A stretch of 64,000 nucleotides of DNA, from NCBI GenBank assembly GCA_015075175.1, contig JABTUV010000001.1, positions 1,198,501 to 1,262,500 of the forward strand, given 5' to 3'. This DNA comes from a bacterium (GTDB lineage: Bacteria > Hinthialibacterota > Hinthialibacteria > H5-UNCL2). The translations under genes and the position numbers were made by a program. The notes beneath the pieces are model-generated. The model was not told the origin of the DNA. It ran no database searches and saw only the letters and a program-made list of their open reading frames with translations. Each line of letters starts with the position of its first letter. Position 1 is the first letter of the stretch. Below are positions 16,898 through 24,856 of this stretch, piece after piece.

Positions 16898-18310
16898 CAG
16901 GTCGGCGATCTTCGCTTTGATTTCGCGGATGCGGGCGCTGATGTCGATGGGCTTCTGTGCGGCCTGGCGCTCTTTCTCCGCCCAGCGAACCGCCGACCAG
17001 TTGTTGACCATAGCGGCGATGCTGCGTCCGATCTTCAACAAATTAAGAAATTCCTCGCGGTCCAGATGCTTGTTGAGAAAGATGTAACGGTTGCGCATGA
17101 AGTAGTCTTCGTCGAAGTCCTCCGGCTCGATCACCACGCCGGCGAGGTTGTCGACGCTGCACAGCCCGCGCTCGACCGCCCAGCGCCAAACCTGTGTGCC
17201 CGGGCAGACCATGAGGGGCGTGACCACGCAGCCCTGCAGCGTGTCGGCGTTCTCGCAGATGAACTGGTAGGTCGCCAGAATGTCCTCGCGCCGCTCCGAG
17301 GGTGAGCCGATGATGAAGCAACTGGCCGCCTCGAACCCGTACTTGCGGCAGTAATCGATCATCTTCTGGTTGTGCTCGGGCTTGACGCCGGTCTTGCCCA
17401 GCTCCTGAAGGATCGGCGCCGAGTTGGACTCAAAGCCGGTGTAAAGAATGTTGCAGTTCATGCGCGCCAGAAGATCGCACATCTCGTCGTCCATCAGGTT
17501 GACGCGCACGAAACAGCGCGTCGAAATCCCTGACAGCAGCCCCCGCTCCTCCAGGGCCAGCACGATCTCCTTGAAGCGTTTCTTGTTGGCGATGAACAGA
17601 TCGTCGTAAAAGAGCACGTTCTCGCAGTCGTAGGTGTTGCGCAGATGCTCGATCTCGGCGCACACGTACTCCGCCGAATGGCCGCGGAACTTGCGCCCCC
17701 ACTGCACGATGGTGGCGCAGAAGGTGCACTTGTAGGGACAGCCCCGCGAGGTCATGATGGTGGGATAGGTCTTGTTGTCGCCCCACTTGCCGTCCATCAG
17801 ATGCCGATCCGGGATGGGGAAGACGTCCATGTCGTAAAGGAGTTCGCGGTCCTCGGTGCGAACCATGCCGCCGTTGTCCCAGAAGGCGATGCCCTGGATC
17901 TTCGCCAGGTCGCCGGCGGTGGGCTTCATACCCGTGGAGGCGTAGGCTTCCACCAATTCGGTTGCGCACTGCTCGCCTTCTCCGATCACGGCCAGGTCGA
18001 AGTCGCGGGTGAGACTCTCCACCAGCGAAGTGATATGCGGCCCGCCCAGCCAAACCGGGCAGCCCAGCGCCTCTTTCACCCGCTGGGCGTACTGCCGGGC
18101 GATCGAGTAGGCGTACGACACGCAGCCGATGCCCACGATGTCCGGCTTGGCCGCGATCAGCCGCTCCAGGTCGCGCTCGATGACGATCTCGCTCACGTGC
18201 GGCGAGTATTTGCGCAGATACGAGGAGATGTAACCGATTCCCAGCGGCTGATGGAACGACCATTCCTTGTCCAGTTCCGGGTTGACGGCGATGGTAAGAC
18301 CGATTTTCAT
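16886..18310 (-). CDS. B12-binding radical SAM protein (1)
   Basis: The start at 18310 has AAGGAA six bases upstream. Residues 1-160 form a B12-binding Rossmann-like domain (HQPLGIGYISSYLR, PDIVGIGCVSYAYS, WLGGPHITSL). Next comes the radical SAM core with SRGCPYKCTFCAT binding the 4Fe-4S cluster through three Cys, FYDDLFIANKKRF, YTGFESNSAPIL and CFIIGSPSERREDIL. Such class B enzymes often methylate or rearrange unactivated carbons in lipids, cofactors or natural products; the substrate is unknown. The stop TAG comes from an R4 repeat. It is divergent from the next two genes; the 193-base gap must hold both promoters. Confidence 0.85.
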   Translation of the reverse strand: MKIGLTIAVNPELDKEWSFHQPLGIGYISSYLRKYSPHVSEIVIERDLERLIAAKPDIVGIGCVSYAYSIARQYAQRVKEALGCPVWLGGPHITSLVESLTRDFDLAVIGEGEQCATELVEAYASTGMKPTAGDLAKIQGIAFWDNGGMVRTEDRELLYDMDVFPIPDRHLMDGKWGDNKTYPTIMTSRGCPYKCTFCATIVQWGRKFRGHSAEYVCAEIEHLRNTYDCENVLFYDDLFIANKKRFKEIVLALEERGLLSGISTRCFVRVNLMDDEMCDLLARMNCNILYTGFESNSAPILQELGKTGVKPEHNQKMIDYCRKYGFEAASCFIIGSPSERREDILATYQFICENADTLQGCVVTPLMVCPGTQVWRWAVERGLCSVDNLAGVVIEPEDFDEDYFMRNRYIFLNKHLDREEFLNLLKIGRSIAAMVNNWSAVRWAEKERQAAQKPIDISARIREIKAKIADLKVS

Positions 18311-18503
18311 ATCCCGTTCCTTGCGGAAGACTTTACCACACGACCACGTGACCGGGAAGGAAGAGGAGCCGGTTTCCATCCCGTTGCGGGTTAGGCTACT
18401 CCGAAATCCCCCTCCATGCAAGTATTTCTTGATTTGAAAATCAATCAGTATCAAAACGATCCTAATTGCTTCCCCGGCCCGACCGTGCTAACCTGAAGGC
18501 GTC

Positions 18504-19913
18504 ATGGCGAAAAGAATCGTGCTCTGCCTCAATCCGCCCGGTGACAAGCGCTACCTGCGCGACAACTACTGCAGCCATGCCTCCAAGGCCCACTATTATT
18601 GGCATCCCTACGACCTCCTGGTTCAGGCGGGGGTGCTGGGGCAGAAGCACGAAGTCTTGGGGCTGGACGCCAACGTGCGCGGGTATTCATTCCAGAAGAC
18701 GCACCAAATCCTGGCAAATCAACCCTTTGACGCCATTCTATTCCTCACCGGCGCGGTCTCCTGGAAGGAGGACTTCCGCTTTGTCCACGAGCTGGTGGTG
18801 CGCCGTCCCGGGCTTTTCGTGTGTACGACCGGCGACATCGGCATCGCCCGCAGTACCCAACTCCTGGAGCAGTACCCCTGGATTGACAGCGTGCTCATGG
18901 ACTTCACGGTTGACAGCCTCTCCCGCCACCTGGCGGGGGAGATCGAGCCGGGCGAGGAACTGCTGGACTACGCCTATCGCCACGATGGCGCCATCGTGGA
19001 TACGGGCAAGGACAAGAAGATGCGCCGGATAGAGCTGCCCTTCCCGCGTTACGATCTCTTTCCCTCCCGGCACTACACCCATCCCTGCGCGCGGCGCTAT
19101 CCCTTCGCCAGCATCATGACCGACTTCGGCTGCCCTTACACCTGCACGTTCTGCATCACCGGCCAGTTGGGCTACAAGCTGCGGGACCTGGACAACGTGT
19201 TGTCCGAGATGCACTGGCTGTGGGACCAGGGCTATCGCGAGTTGTATGTGAAGGACAGCACCTTCGGCGTGCACAAAAAGCACCACAACGAGCTCTTGGA
19301 CCGGATGATGGCGGAGGGGCTGGCTTTCTCGTGGTTCACGCTGTCGCGGGCCAACGTGCTCAATGAGGCGCTGATCGAGAAGATGGCGCGGGCCGGCTGC
19401 CATACCGTGCAGATCGGCGTCGAGAGCGTGGACGAGGAGATTCTGAAAAACGTCAGGAAGGGCATCAAGGTGAGCCAGGTGATGGAGGTGTTTCAGCTGT
19501 GCCGCAAGCACGGCATCCGCACGCTGGCGCATTTCACCATCGGTTTTCCGGGCGAGACGGAGGAGAGCGCCTTGCGCACGATCGAGTTCGCCAAGGTGCT
19601 GGACAGCGACTTCGCCTCGTTCAACATCGCCACCCCGCGACTGGGCACGCCCTACCGCGACCAGGCGATCGCCGAGGGATGGACCGATCCGGGCCTGGAC
19701 GTACTGGACAACAGCCTGCAGTTTCCGCAGATCAACATGCCGCAGTTGTCGGCGGCGGACCTGTGGCGGTTGCGCAGCCGGGCCGTGCGCGAATTCCACC
19801 TGCGGCCCCACTATCTCTGGCGCACGCTCAAGAACGCGGCCTCCTCGCGCGAACTGCTCTCGCACCTGCGGCAGGGGTACTATCTGTTCGCGGGGCTTTT
19901 GCGCGGCGGTTGA
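18504..19913 (+). CDS. B12-binding radical SAM protein (2)
   Basis: The 469-residue protein opens with RIVLCLNPPGDKRYLR and an N-terminal domain of the B12-binding shape, though the classical DxHxxG is not obvious. The SAM core has TDFGCPYTCTFCITGQ, LYVKDSTFGVHKKH, TVQIGVESVDEEIL and HFTIGFPGETEES. Enzymes of this group include BchE-like and hopanoid- or polyketide-modifying proteins; I cannot name a substrate. The lipoprotein gene follows after 61 bases and a third radical SAM gene right after that. Confidence 0.85.
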   Translation: MAKRIVLCLNPPGDKRYLRDNYCSHASKAHYYWHPYDLLVQAGVLGQKHEVLGLDANVRGYSFQKTHQILANQPFDAILFLTGAVSWKEDFRFVHELVVRRPGLFVCTTGDIGIARSTQLLEQYPWIDSVLMDFTVDSLSRHLAGEIEPGEELLDYAYRHDGAIVDTGKDKKMRRIELPFPRYDLFPSRHYTHPCARRYPFASIMTDFGCPYTCTFCITGQLGYKLRDLDNVLSEMHWLWDQGYRELYVKDSTFGVHKKHHNELLDRMMAEGLAFSWFTLSRANVLNEALIEKMARAGCHTVQIGVESVDEEILKNVRKGIKVSQVMEVFQLCRKHGIRTLAHFTIGFPGETEESALRTIEFAKVLDSDFASFNIATPRLGTPYRDQAIAEGWTDPGLDVLDNSLQFPQINMPQLSAADLWRLRSRAVREFHLRPHYLWRTLKNAASSRELLSHLRQGYYLFAGLLRGG

Positions 19914-19974
19914 ACGCCCCGCCCCCGGCTGCTATGCTGAGCGGCAAGTCTCCAAGTGGGGTCCGGGTGCAACC

Positions 19975-21207
19975 ATGAAGCGTCTCTTCCTTCCCTCGCT
20001 CGTCTTGGCCGTGCTGTTTTTATCCCTCGGATGCGTGGGCAATACACCCGACGCCACGCTCTTGAAGGGACTGGAGGCCTACCGCGACGGAGACTGGTGG
20101 GGGGCGATCCACTACTTCAAGATGTACGTGGAGAAGTGGCCGGACCACAACATGCACAACGAGGCGCTGTTTTACCTGGGCGACTGCAATTTCAACGCCG
20201 ACCAGCTGCAACCGGCGGAGGACTATTTCCGGCGGTTTCTGTCCGCCGCGCCTTCCCATCAACTGTCGCACCGGGCGCGGCTGTCGCTGGCCATGATCCT
20301 GGACCGCAACAGCCGCAGCCTGGAAAAGGAGGGCAAGAGCGAGGAGGCGGCGGCCGCCTGGCGGGAGTCGGAGGAGCTGCTCAAGGACGTCTCGTCCTTG
20401 AACGATCCCATCTTCGGCGTCCTGGCCGACCAGGCGACGGTGTACCTGGCCAATGCCAGTTTCGTGCACGGCGCCACGGCCGAGGCGATTCTCCTGTACG
20501 AGCGGCGGCTGGCCAAGGCGGAGCGCGGGCTGGCGCGGGCCGAGCTGGACGCCGCCACGCCCTCGCGCCTGGCCGCCGCCATCGCCGATCCCACCGACGC
20601 CCGCATGTGGCTCGACAGCCTCCAGCAGCTGGCGACCATCCACTCGGTGGAAAAGGACTGGGACAAGGCGCGGCGCTACCACGAGGAGATCATCGCCGCC
20701 ACCTTTCTGGCCCCCGACATGCGCGTCAACGAATACCGCGCCGTGGCGGCGACGTATCGCGCCGAGGACCGTCTGGCCGACGCCATCGCCGTCTATCAGC
20801 GCATGCGCGATGAACTGGTCGCCGAGGACGTGGACATGGCGACGGTCTTGACCATTCTCTCCAGCCGCTTCGTCGCCGACGCCTACATCGCCGCCGGCAG
20901 CCCGCTGGAGGCCTCGGCCGTTCTGGATCCGGTATATGATCTGTGCCGGGGCATTTACCGAAATCCCGGCGACGACCGCGAGCTGGCGGTGTACGCGGGC
21001 ATCAACCTGGCCGAGATCGCCCTGATCCGCGGCGCCACCGACGAGGCTGAGAATACCCTCACCCAGGTGCTCCTGGACCATCCCAGCACCCGCTCCACGC
21101 AACTGGCCGAATACAAGCTGCGAGTCCTGCGGGCGATCCAGGCGGGGCAGGCGACCGCCGAGGCCGCCGCCGATCCCGCCGCCCTCATTCAGCCCGCCAG
21201 TCCCTGA
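19975..21207 (+). CDS. TPR-repeat lipoprotein
   Basis: The N-terminus is a lipoprotein signal, LVLAVLFLSLGC with the lipid-modified Cys near residue 22. The rest is helical repeats of the TPR/outer-membrane-assembly type (GLEAYRDGDWWGAIHYF, EALFYLGDCNFNADQLQPAE, and later pairs), about 410 residues. It would sit as a scaffold on the periplasmic face of a membrane. It stands between two radical SAM genes with one base before the next start, so it is in their operon. Function unknown; similar to YfgL/BamD-like scaffolds only in general form. Confidence 0.8.
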   Translation: MKRLFLPSLVLAVLFLSLGCVGNTPDATLLKGLEAYRDGDWWGAIHYFKMYVEKWPDHNMHNEALFYLGDCNFNADQLQPAEDYFRRFLSAAPSHQLSHRARLSLAMILDRNSRSLEKEGKSEEAAAAWRESEELLKDVSSLNDPIFGVLADQATVYLANASFVHGATAEAILLYERRLAKAERGLARAELDAATPSRLAAAIADPTDARMWLDSLQQLATIHSVEKDWDKARRYHEEIIAATFLAPDMRVNEYRAVAATYRAEDRLADAIAVYQRMRDELVAEDVDMATVLTILSSRFVADAYIAAGSPLEASAVLDPVYDLCRGIYRNPGDDRELAVYAGINLAEIALIRGATDEAENTLTQVLLDHPSTRSTQLAEYKLRVLRAIQAGQATAEAAADPAALIQPASP

Positions 21208-21208
21208 C

Positions 21209-22633
21209 ATGACCACGCGCCGCGCACTGCTTCTCAATCCCCCTTCCGGCCTCTATCGCCGCGACGACCGCTGCCAGTCCAAGGTCGAGGATCAGACCAT
21301 TCAAGTCAATTTTCCCCCGCTGGTACTGGCGTACGCCGCGGGCGCGCTGATGGAAAAGGGCTGGCAGTGCCGCATCCGCGATTATCCCGCCGCCGGCGCC
21401 GGTTGGGACCGGCTGGAGGCCGACCTGCGGACGGATGATTACTCGCTTGTTCTGATCGCCGCCACCTCGCCTACACTCCAAAACGATCTCAAGGCGGCGA
21501 TGTTGGCGCGTTCGCTGCATCCCAACGCCGCCATCGCCGCCCGCGGCGAGATCTTTTCCACTCACGACGTGGCGATTCTGCGCGACCAGACGGCGCTGGA
21601 TTTCGTCCTGCGGGGCGAAAACGAAGTGACTCTGCGCGAGTGGGGTGCTAATCACGGCCCATCGCACGCCATCCCCGGCCTCACCTGGCGTCGGCCCGAC
21701 GGGGAGATCGCGCGCAATCCCGACCGCCCCCTGGTCTCCGATCTGGACACCCTGCCCCGGCCCGCGCGCGAACTTCTGGATCATCGCCTCTATCGCAATC
21801 CCGAGAACGGCCGAATCCTCACCACCATTGAGACCGCCCGCGGCTGCCCTTACGCCTGCATCTTCTGCAGCGTCTTTCTGGCTACCGGCAAGGCCGTGCG
21901 CCAGTTCTCCGTGCCCCGCGTCTTGGACGAGATCGACGAATGCATCACCCGCTGGAACATTCGCGAGTACCTTTTTCACGCCGACACCTTCACCTACCAT
22001 CGCGACTGGGTACTCGCCCTCTGCCGCGGAATCGTGGAGCGGGGCTTTTCCATTCGCTGGGGCGCCAACTCGCGCGTCGACACCCTGGACCGCGAGATGC
22101 TCGTCGAAATGAAGCGCGCCGGCTGCCATACCATCGGTTTCGGCATCGAGAGCGGCGATGAGGAGTCCTTGCGGAAGATGAAGAAGGCGGCGCACGCCGA
22201 CAAGGCCTTCCAGGCGGTCGCCCTGTGCCGCGAAGTGGGCGTGCGTTCCCATGCCTTCATGGTCGCCGGCTTCCCGTGGGACGACATGGCCTCACTGGAG
22301 CGCACCGTCGAGTTCGTGCGGCGGCTGGACCCGGATTTCTTCGATCTCAACCTGGCCCATCCCCTGCCGGGAACCGAACTCTGGAACCTGGCGCGGCAAC
22401 TGGGCCTCCTGCAAGAGGAGAGGCTCTCCGGCGGCAGTTACGGCAATCCGGCCATCTCGGGGACGCTTTCCGTCTCGCAGGAGGAGCTGGTGCGTTGGCG
22501 CAAGCGCTCGCTGTTGAAGCTTTATTTCCGTCCGAGATACGTGGGGCGGACGCTGCTGCGGGCGGGGCGGGAGGGCCATCTCTCCAACTTCGTTTTGGCC
22601 GGCGCTCGCCGCCTGCGCGGGTTGCTGTCGTAG
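21209..22633 (+). CDS. B12-binding radical SAM protein (3)
   Basis: 474 residues, starting one base after the lipoprotein stop. The opening RRALLLNPPSGLYRRDD and FPPLVLAYAAGALMEKG mark the B12-binding-type N-domain; ETARGCPYACIFCSVF is the cluster motif; FHADTFTYHRDWVLALC, TIGFGIESGDEESLRKMKK and AFMVAGFPWDD are further SAM-core marks. It is clearly related to protein (2). Its final TAG is formed by the edge of an R4 repeat (TCGTAGGGTGCGCACC). With protein (2) and the lipoprotein it suggests a multi-step pathway on a membrane-linked substrate (inference). Confidence 0.85.
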   Translation: MTTRRALLLNPPSGLYRRDDRCQSKVEDQTIQVNFPPLVLAYAAGALMEKGWQCRIRDYPAAGAGWDRLEADLRTDDYSLVLIAATSPTLQNDLKAAMLARSLHPNAAIAARGEIFSTHDVAILRDQTALDFVLRGENEVTLREWGANHGPSHAIPGLTWRRPDGEIARNPDRPLVSDLDTLPRPARELLDHRLYRNPENGRILTTIETARGCPYACIFCSVFLATGKAVRQFSVPRVLDEIDECITRWNIREYLFHADTFTYHRDWVLALCRGIVERGFSIRWGANSRVDTLDREMLVEMKRAGCHTIGFGIESGDEESLRKMKKAAHADKAFQAVALCREVGVRSHAFMVAGFPWDDMASLERTVEFVRRLDPDFFDLNLAHPLPGTELWNLARQLGLLQEERLSGGSYGNPAISGTLSVSQEELVRWRKRSLLKLYFRPRYVGRTLLRAGREGHLSNFVLAGARRLRGLLS

Positions 22634-22746
22634 GGTGCGCACCGCGCACCAACCACCCATGAGCTATGGGACGTATGGGACCTGTGGGACCTGTGGGACC
22701 TGTGGGACCTATGCGGGGAAGATTTCTCCCTGCGGTCGAAATGACG
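22629..22746 (+). repeat. R4 unit, 10-base tandem repeat and R1 half-unit
   Basis: An R4 copy (GGTGCGCACCGCGCACCAAC) is followed by a tandem of TGTGGGACC/TATGGGACC units (22662-22712, five copies) and an R1 half, GATTTCTCCCTGCGGTCGAA, ending near 22746. The remaining bases to 22846 show no gene. Confidence 0.8.
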
Positions 22747-22846
22747 GTTACTGCGTTTTCCGCGGCTCTGCGCGAGTGCTCGCCACGGTGCGCGTTGCGC
22801 ACCCCAGCGGCTTCAGTCCCGCCCCGAATGCGCCGATGATTAACCT

Positions 22847-23400
22847 ATGCTCGACGTCGCGAACACATCCCGCAAGGCCCAGCATCAACTAGAGAAGGCT
22901 GCGCCGGAAATGCCGGCCTTGCATCTGCGTTACCTCTGTCAGTATCTCGACTATCTCGCCGCCGAGCGGGGATTGTCGCCGGCCTCGCGCGCGGCCTACC
23001 AACGCGATCTCTCCGATCATCTGGCGTACGTGGCGGAGCGGCGGCTGGAGTTTCCGGGCGGCATCACCTCGCGGCATCTGCTGGCGTACCTGGCGCGGCT
23101 CGGTTCGCGGGGACTGTCGCCGGCGTCGCTGGCGCGCAAGCGTTCCAGCCTGCGGGGTTTCTACCGGTTCCTGTGCGGAGAAGGAGTGATCGGGCACGAT
23201 CCGGCGGCGCGGCTGGAGGGACGCGCCCAGGCGCGGCGCCTGCCCAGCGTCCTCTCTGAAGAAGAGGCGGCGCGCCTCGTTTCTGTTGCCGTCCCGGAGG
23301 GCGACTCGGCCGCCGCCCGCAAGGCGGCCCGCAATCGCGTGATGCTGGAACTGCTCTACGGCGCCGGGCTGCGCGACAGGCTTCTGCGTTTGAAAACCAC
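22847..23400 (+). pseudogene. Tyrosine recombinase (XerC/XerD-like), truncated
   Basis: The first about 176 residues form a normal Xer core-binding domain (HLRYLCQYLDYLAAERGLS, AYQRDLSDHLAYV, KRSSLRGFYRFLCGEGV) and the start of the catalytic domain (VMLELLYGAGLR). There the match to the family stops. The catalytic Arg region is incomplete and the HxxR, H/W and Tyr nucleophile motifs are absent; downstream is repeat-rich DNA. It is a broken gene, probably inactive. An internal ATG at 22910 (MPALHLRYL) may be the true start. Confidence 0.75.
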
Positions 23401-23821
23401 CGATTTGACCACGCAGACGCTTGCGCGCCCATCTCGAAGCAAGAGCGGCTGGCGCGCCTATCCACAAGAAGTACCATCCCCGCGGCTGATGACCCTGGCT
23501 GACCTATGCGGAGTTCGTATGGGAGTTTTTCCCTCCAGCACAAGCCGGCCCAACGCGTGGGATTCGTACTCCGTCGTGCGCTCTGCGGCTCTGCGGCATT
23601 CGCCGCAAGGCGATCGCCCCACACGCGCGGTGCGCACCCTATCTCCTCGTAGGGGCATGTTCTGCGTACCCCGTCAGGTTTCGACGGTGCGTGGTGCGCA
23701 CCCTACCACGCCTTCTCGCATAAGGACCTGGTGCGATCCGACATCAGCACCAGAGGTCCCGTTCATCCAATCGGCCGTCGGGTACCATCAGGTCGTAGGC
23801 GACGGGATTCTCGCTGTACCA
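23400..23821 (+). repeat. Gene-free region with scattered R4 copies
   Basis: No credible coding frame is seen. R4 pieces occur near 23618-23640 (ACACGCGCGGTGCGCACCCT), 23690-23705 (GTGCGTGGTGCGCACCCTAC) and just past the end near 23850-23870. The region seems to be the decayed end of the recombinase gene plus repeats. Confidence 0.6.
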
Positions 23822-24802
23822 TCAGCGTGGCGAAGTCGAAAATCTCGACGGTGCGCGGTGCGCACCCCTACCAGCCGTCGGCGCGGGCGTTTCGACCGCC
23901 GTTCCGGCCAGCGGCAGCTCGACCAGCGTCGCCTCTGGATCGTCCGACCAGACCCGCAACCACGCCAGTTTCTCGCCGTCCAACGTAGGGTCAAACACGA
24001 CCGCGACGAAAGCCGACTGGCCGGGCGACAAGCGGCGCGTGGCCGGCCCGGAGACAATCGCGAAATCGGCGAACAACGCCCCCGAAAGGCAGACGTTAAA
24101 GACCAGGTCGGCGACGCCCGTGTTGCTGATCACGATCACTTCCGCGGGCGTCGGACCGTCGCCGGTCCCCTGCGTACCGAAGTCGATGGCGGGCGGGGAA
24201 ACCAGTAAGTGGGGCTGAGGAAAGGGCAGGTCCACGTCGCAGGAGGCCGCGTCCAGGCTGGCCCCGAACTGCCCCGCCCACTCCTCGGTGTCCTTGCCGC
24301 CGTCTTCCCAGTAGATGTAGCGCAGCCCCGGCCCGTAATCGGTGAAGCGATGGGAAATCTGCAGCCAGCCGCCGCGGGTGCGAAAGACACCCGTGTCGAA
24401 GGTGGCAAAGGCCACGTGACCGGCGTCGCGCAGCTCGACTTTCAGGTAGGCGTAATCGTTGGGATCGGGATCGGCGCCGGCGAACCACTCGGAGACGGCC
24501 ACGGCGGGGGCCGCGTCCAGCGCCTCCGGCGCAAAGCCCCGCGCCACAAGGTCGATCTCCTGCGAGCGAATGCACCACTCATACGACGTGACGAAGCGCC
24601 GGCAGCCGTCGATGCCCCCGGCTCGCACGTCCCAACCGCTGCTGGGGGCGCCGGCGTGAATCGTCCAGCCGGAGAGGAACGCCCCATCGGCGCTGGGATT
24701 GACGAGCAGGCTCTCGCCCCAGGAGGCCGTCGCGGTCATTCCGAGAAAGCAAAGGGCGGTTCGCGCCCAGCTTGCGCGAACCGCCCTCGGTCTTGGATTC
24801 AT
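23822..24802 (-). CDS. Secreted FBA-domain protein (short copy, repeat-truncated tail)
   Basis: The ATG at 24802 opens a signal peptide (RTALCFLGMTATASWGES). Residues about 30-195 match the FBA domain of eukaryotic F-box proteins such as FBXO2: [42 protein letters not shown] and EWAGQFGASL. In FBXO2 this domain binds N-glycans. An ASH-like / choice-of-anchor-D beta-sandwich follows (VSPPAIDFGTQGTG, VIVISNTGVADLVF, VVFDPTLDGEKLA). The last 15 residues (RGAHRAPS and on) are encoded by an R4 repeat, so the original C-terminus is lost. It is a paralogue of the next gene upstream, which keeps a longer tail. Confidence 0.75.
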   Translation of the reverse strand: MNPRPRAVRASWARTALCFLGMTATASWGESLLVNPSADGAFLSGWTIHAGAPSSGWDVRAGGIDGCRRFVTSYEWCIRSQEIDLVARGFAPEALDAAPAVAVSEWFAGADPDPNDYAYLKVELRDAGHVAFATFDTGVFRTRGGWLQISHRFTDYGPGLRYIYWEDGGKDTEEWAGQFGASLDAASCDVDLPFPQPHLLVSPPAIDFGTQGTGDGPTPAEVIVISNTGVADLVFNVCLSGALFADFAIVSGPATRRLSPGQSAFVAVVFDPTLDGEKLAWLRVWSDDPEATLVELPLAGTAVETPAPTAGRGAHRAPSRFSTSPR

Positions 24803-24856
24803 AACCTTGTCCCAATCGCGGCAGCACGCTGCCGCACTCCACATTGTTGATTGCGT

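Noticed and set aside
16198-17305. C-terminal extension of the YIP1-like protein through the R4 repeats
   Set aside because: The extension reads repeat DNA and the antisense of the radical SAM gene; only the part up to about 16719 looks like protein.
22847-24208. Full-length integrase of 453 residues
   Set aside because: After about residue 180 the frame reads repeat sequence and the antisense of the FBA gene; catalytic motifs are absent.
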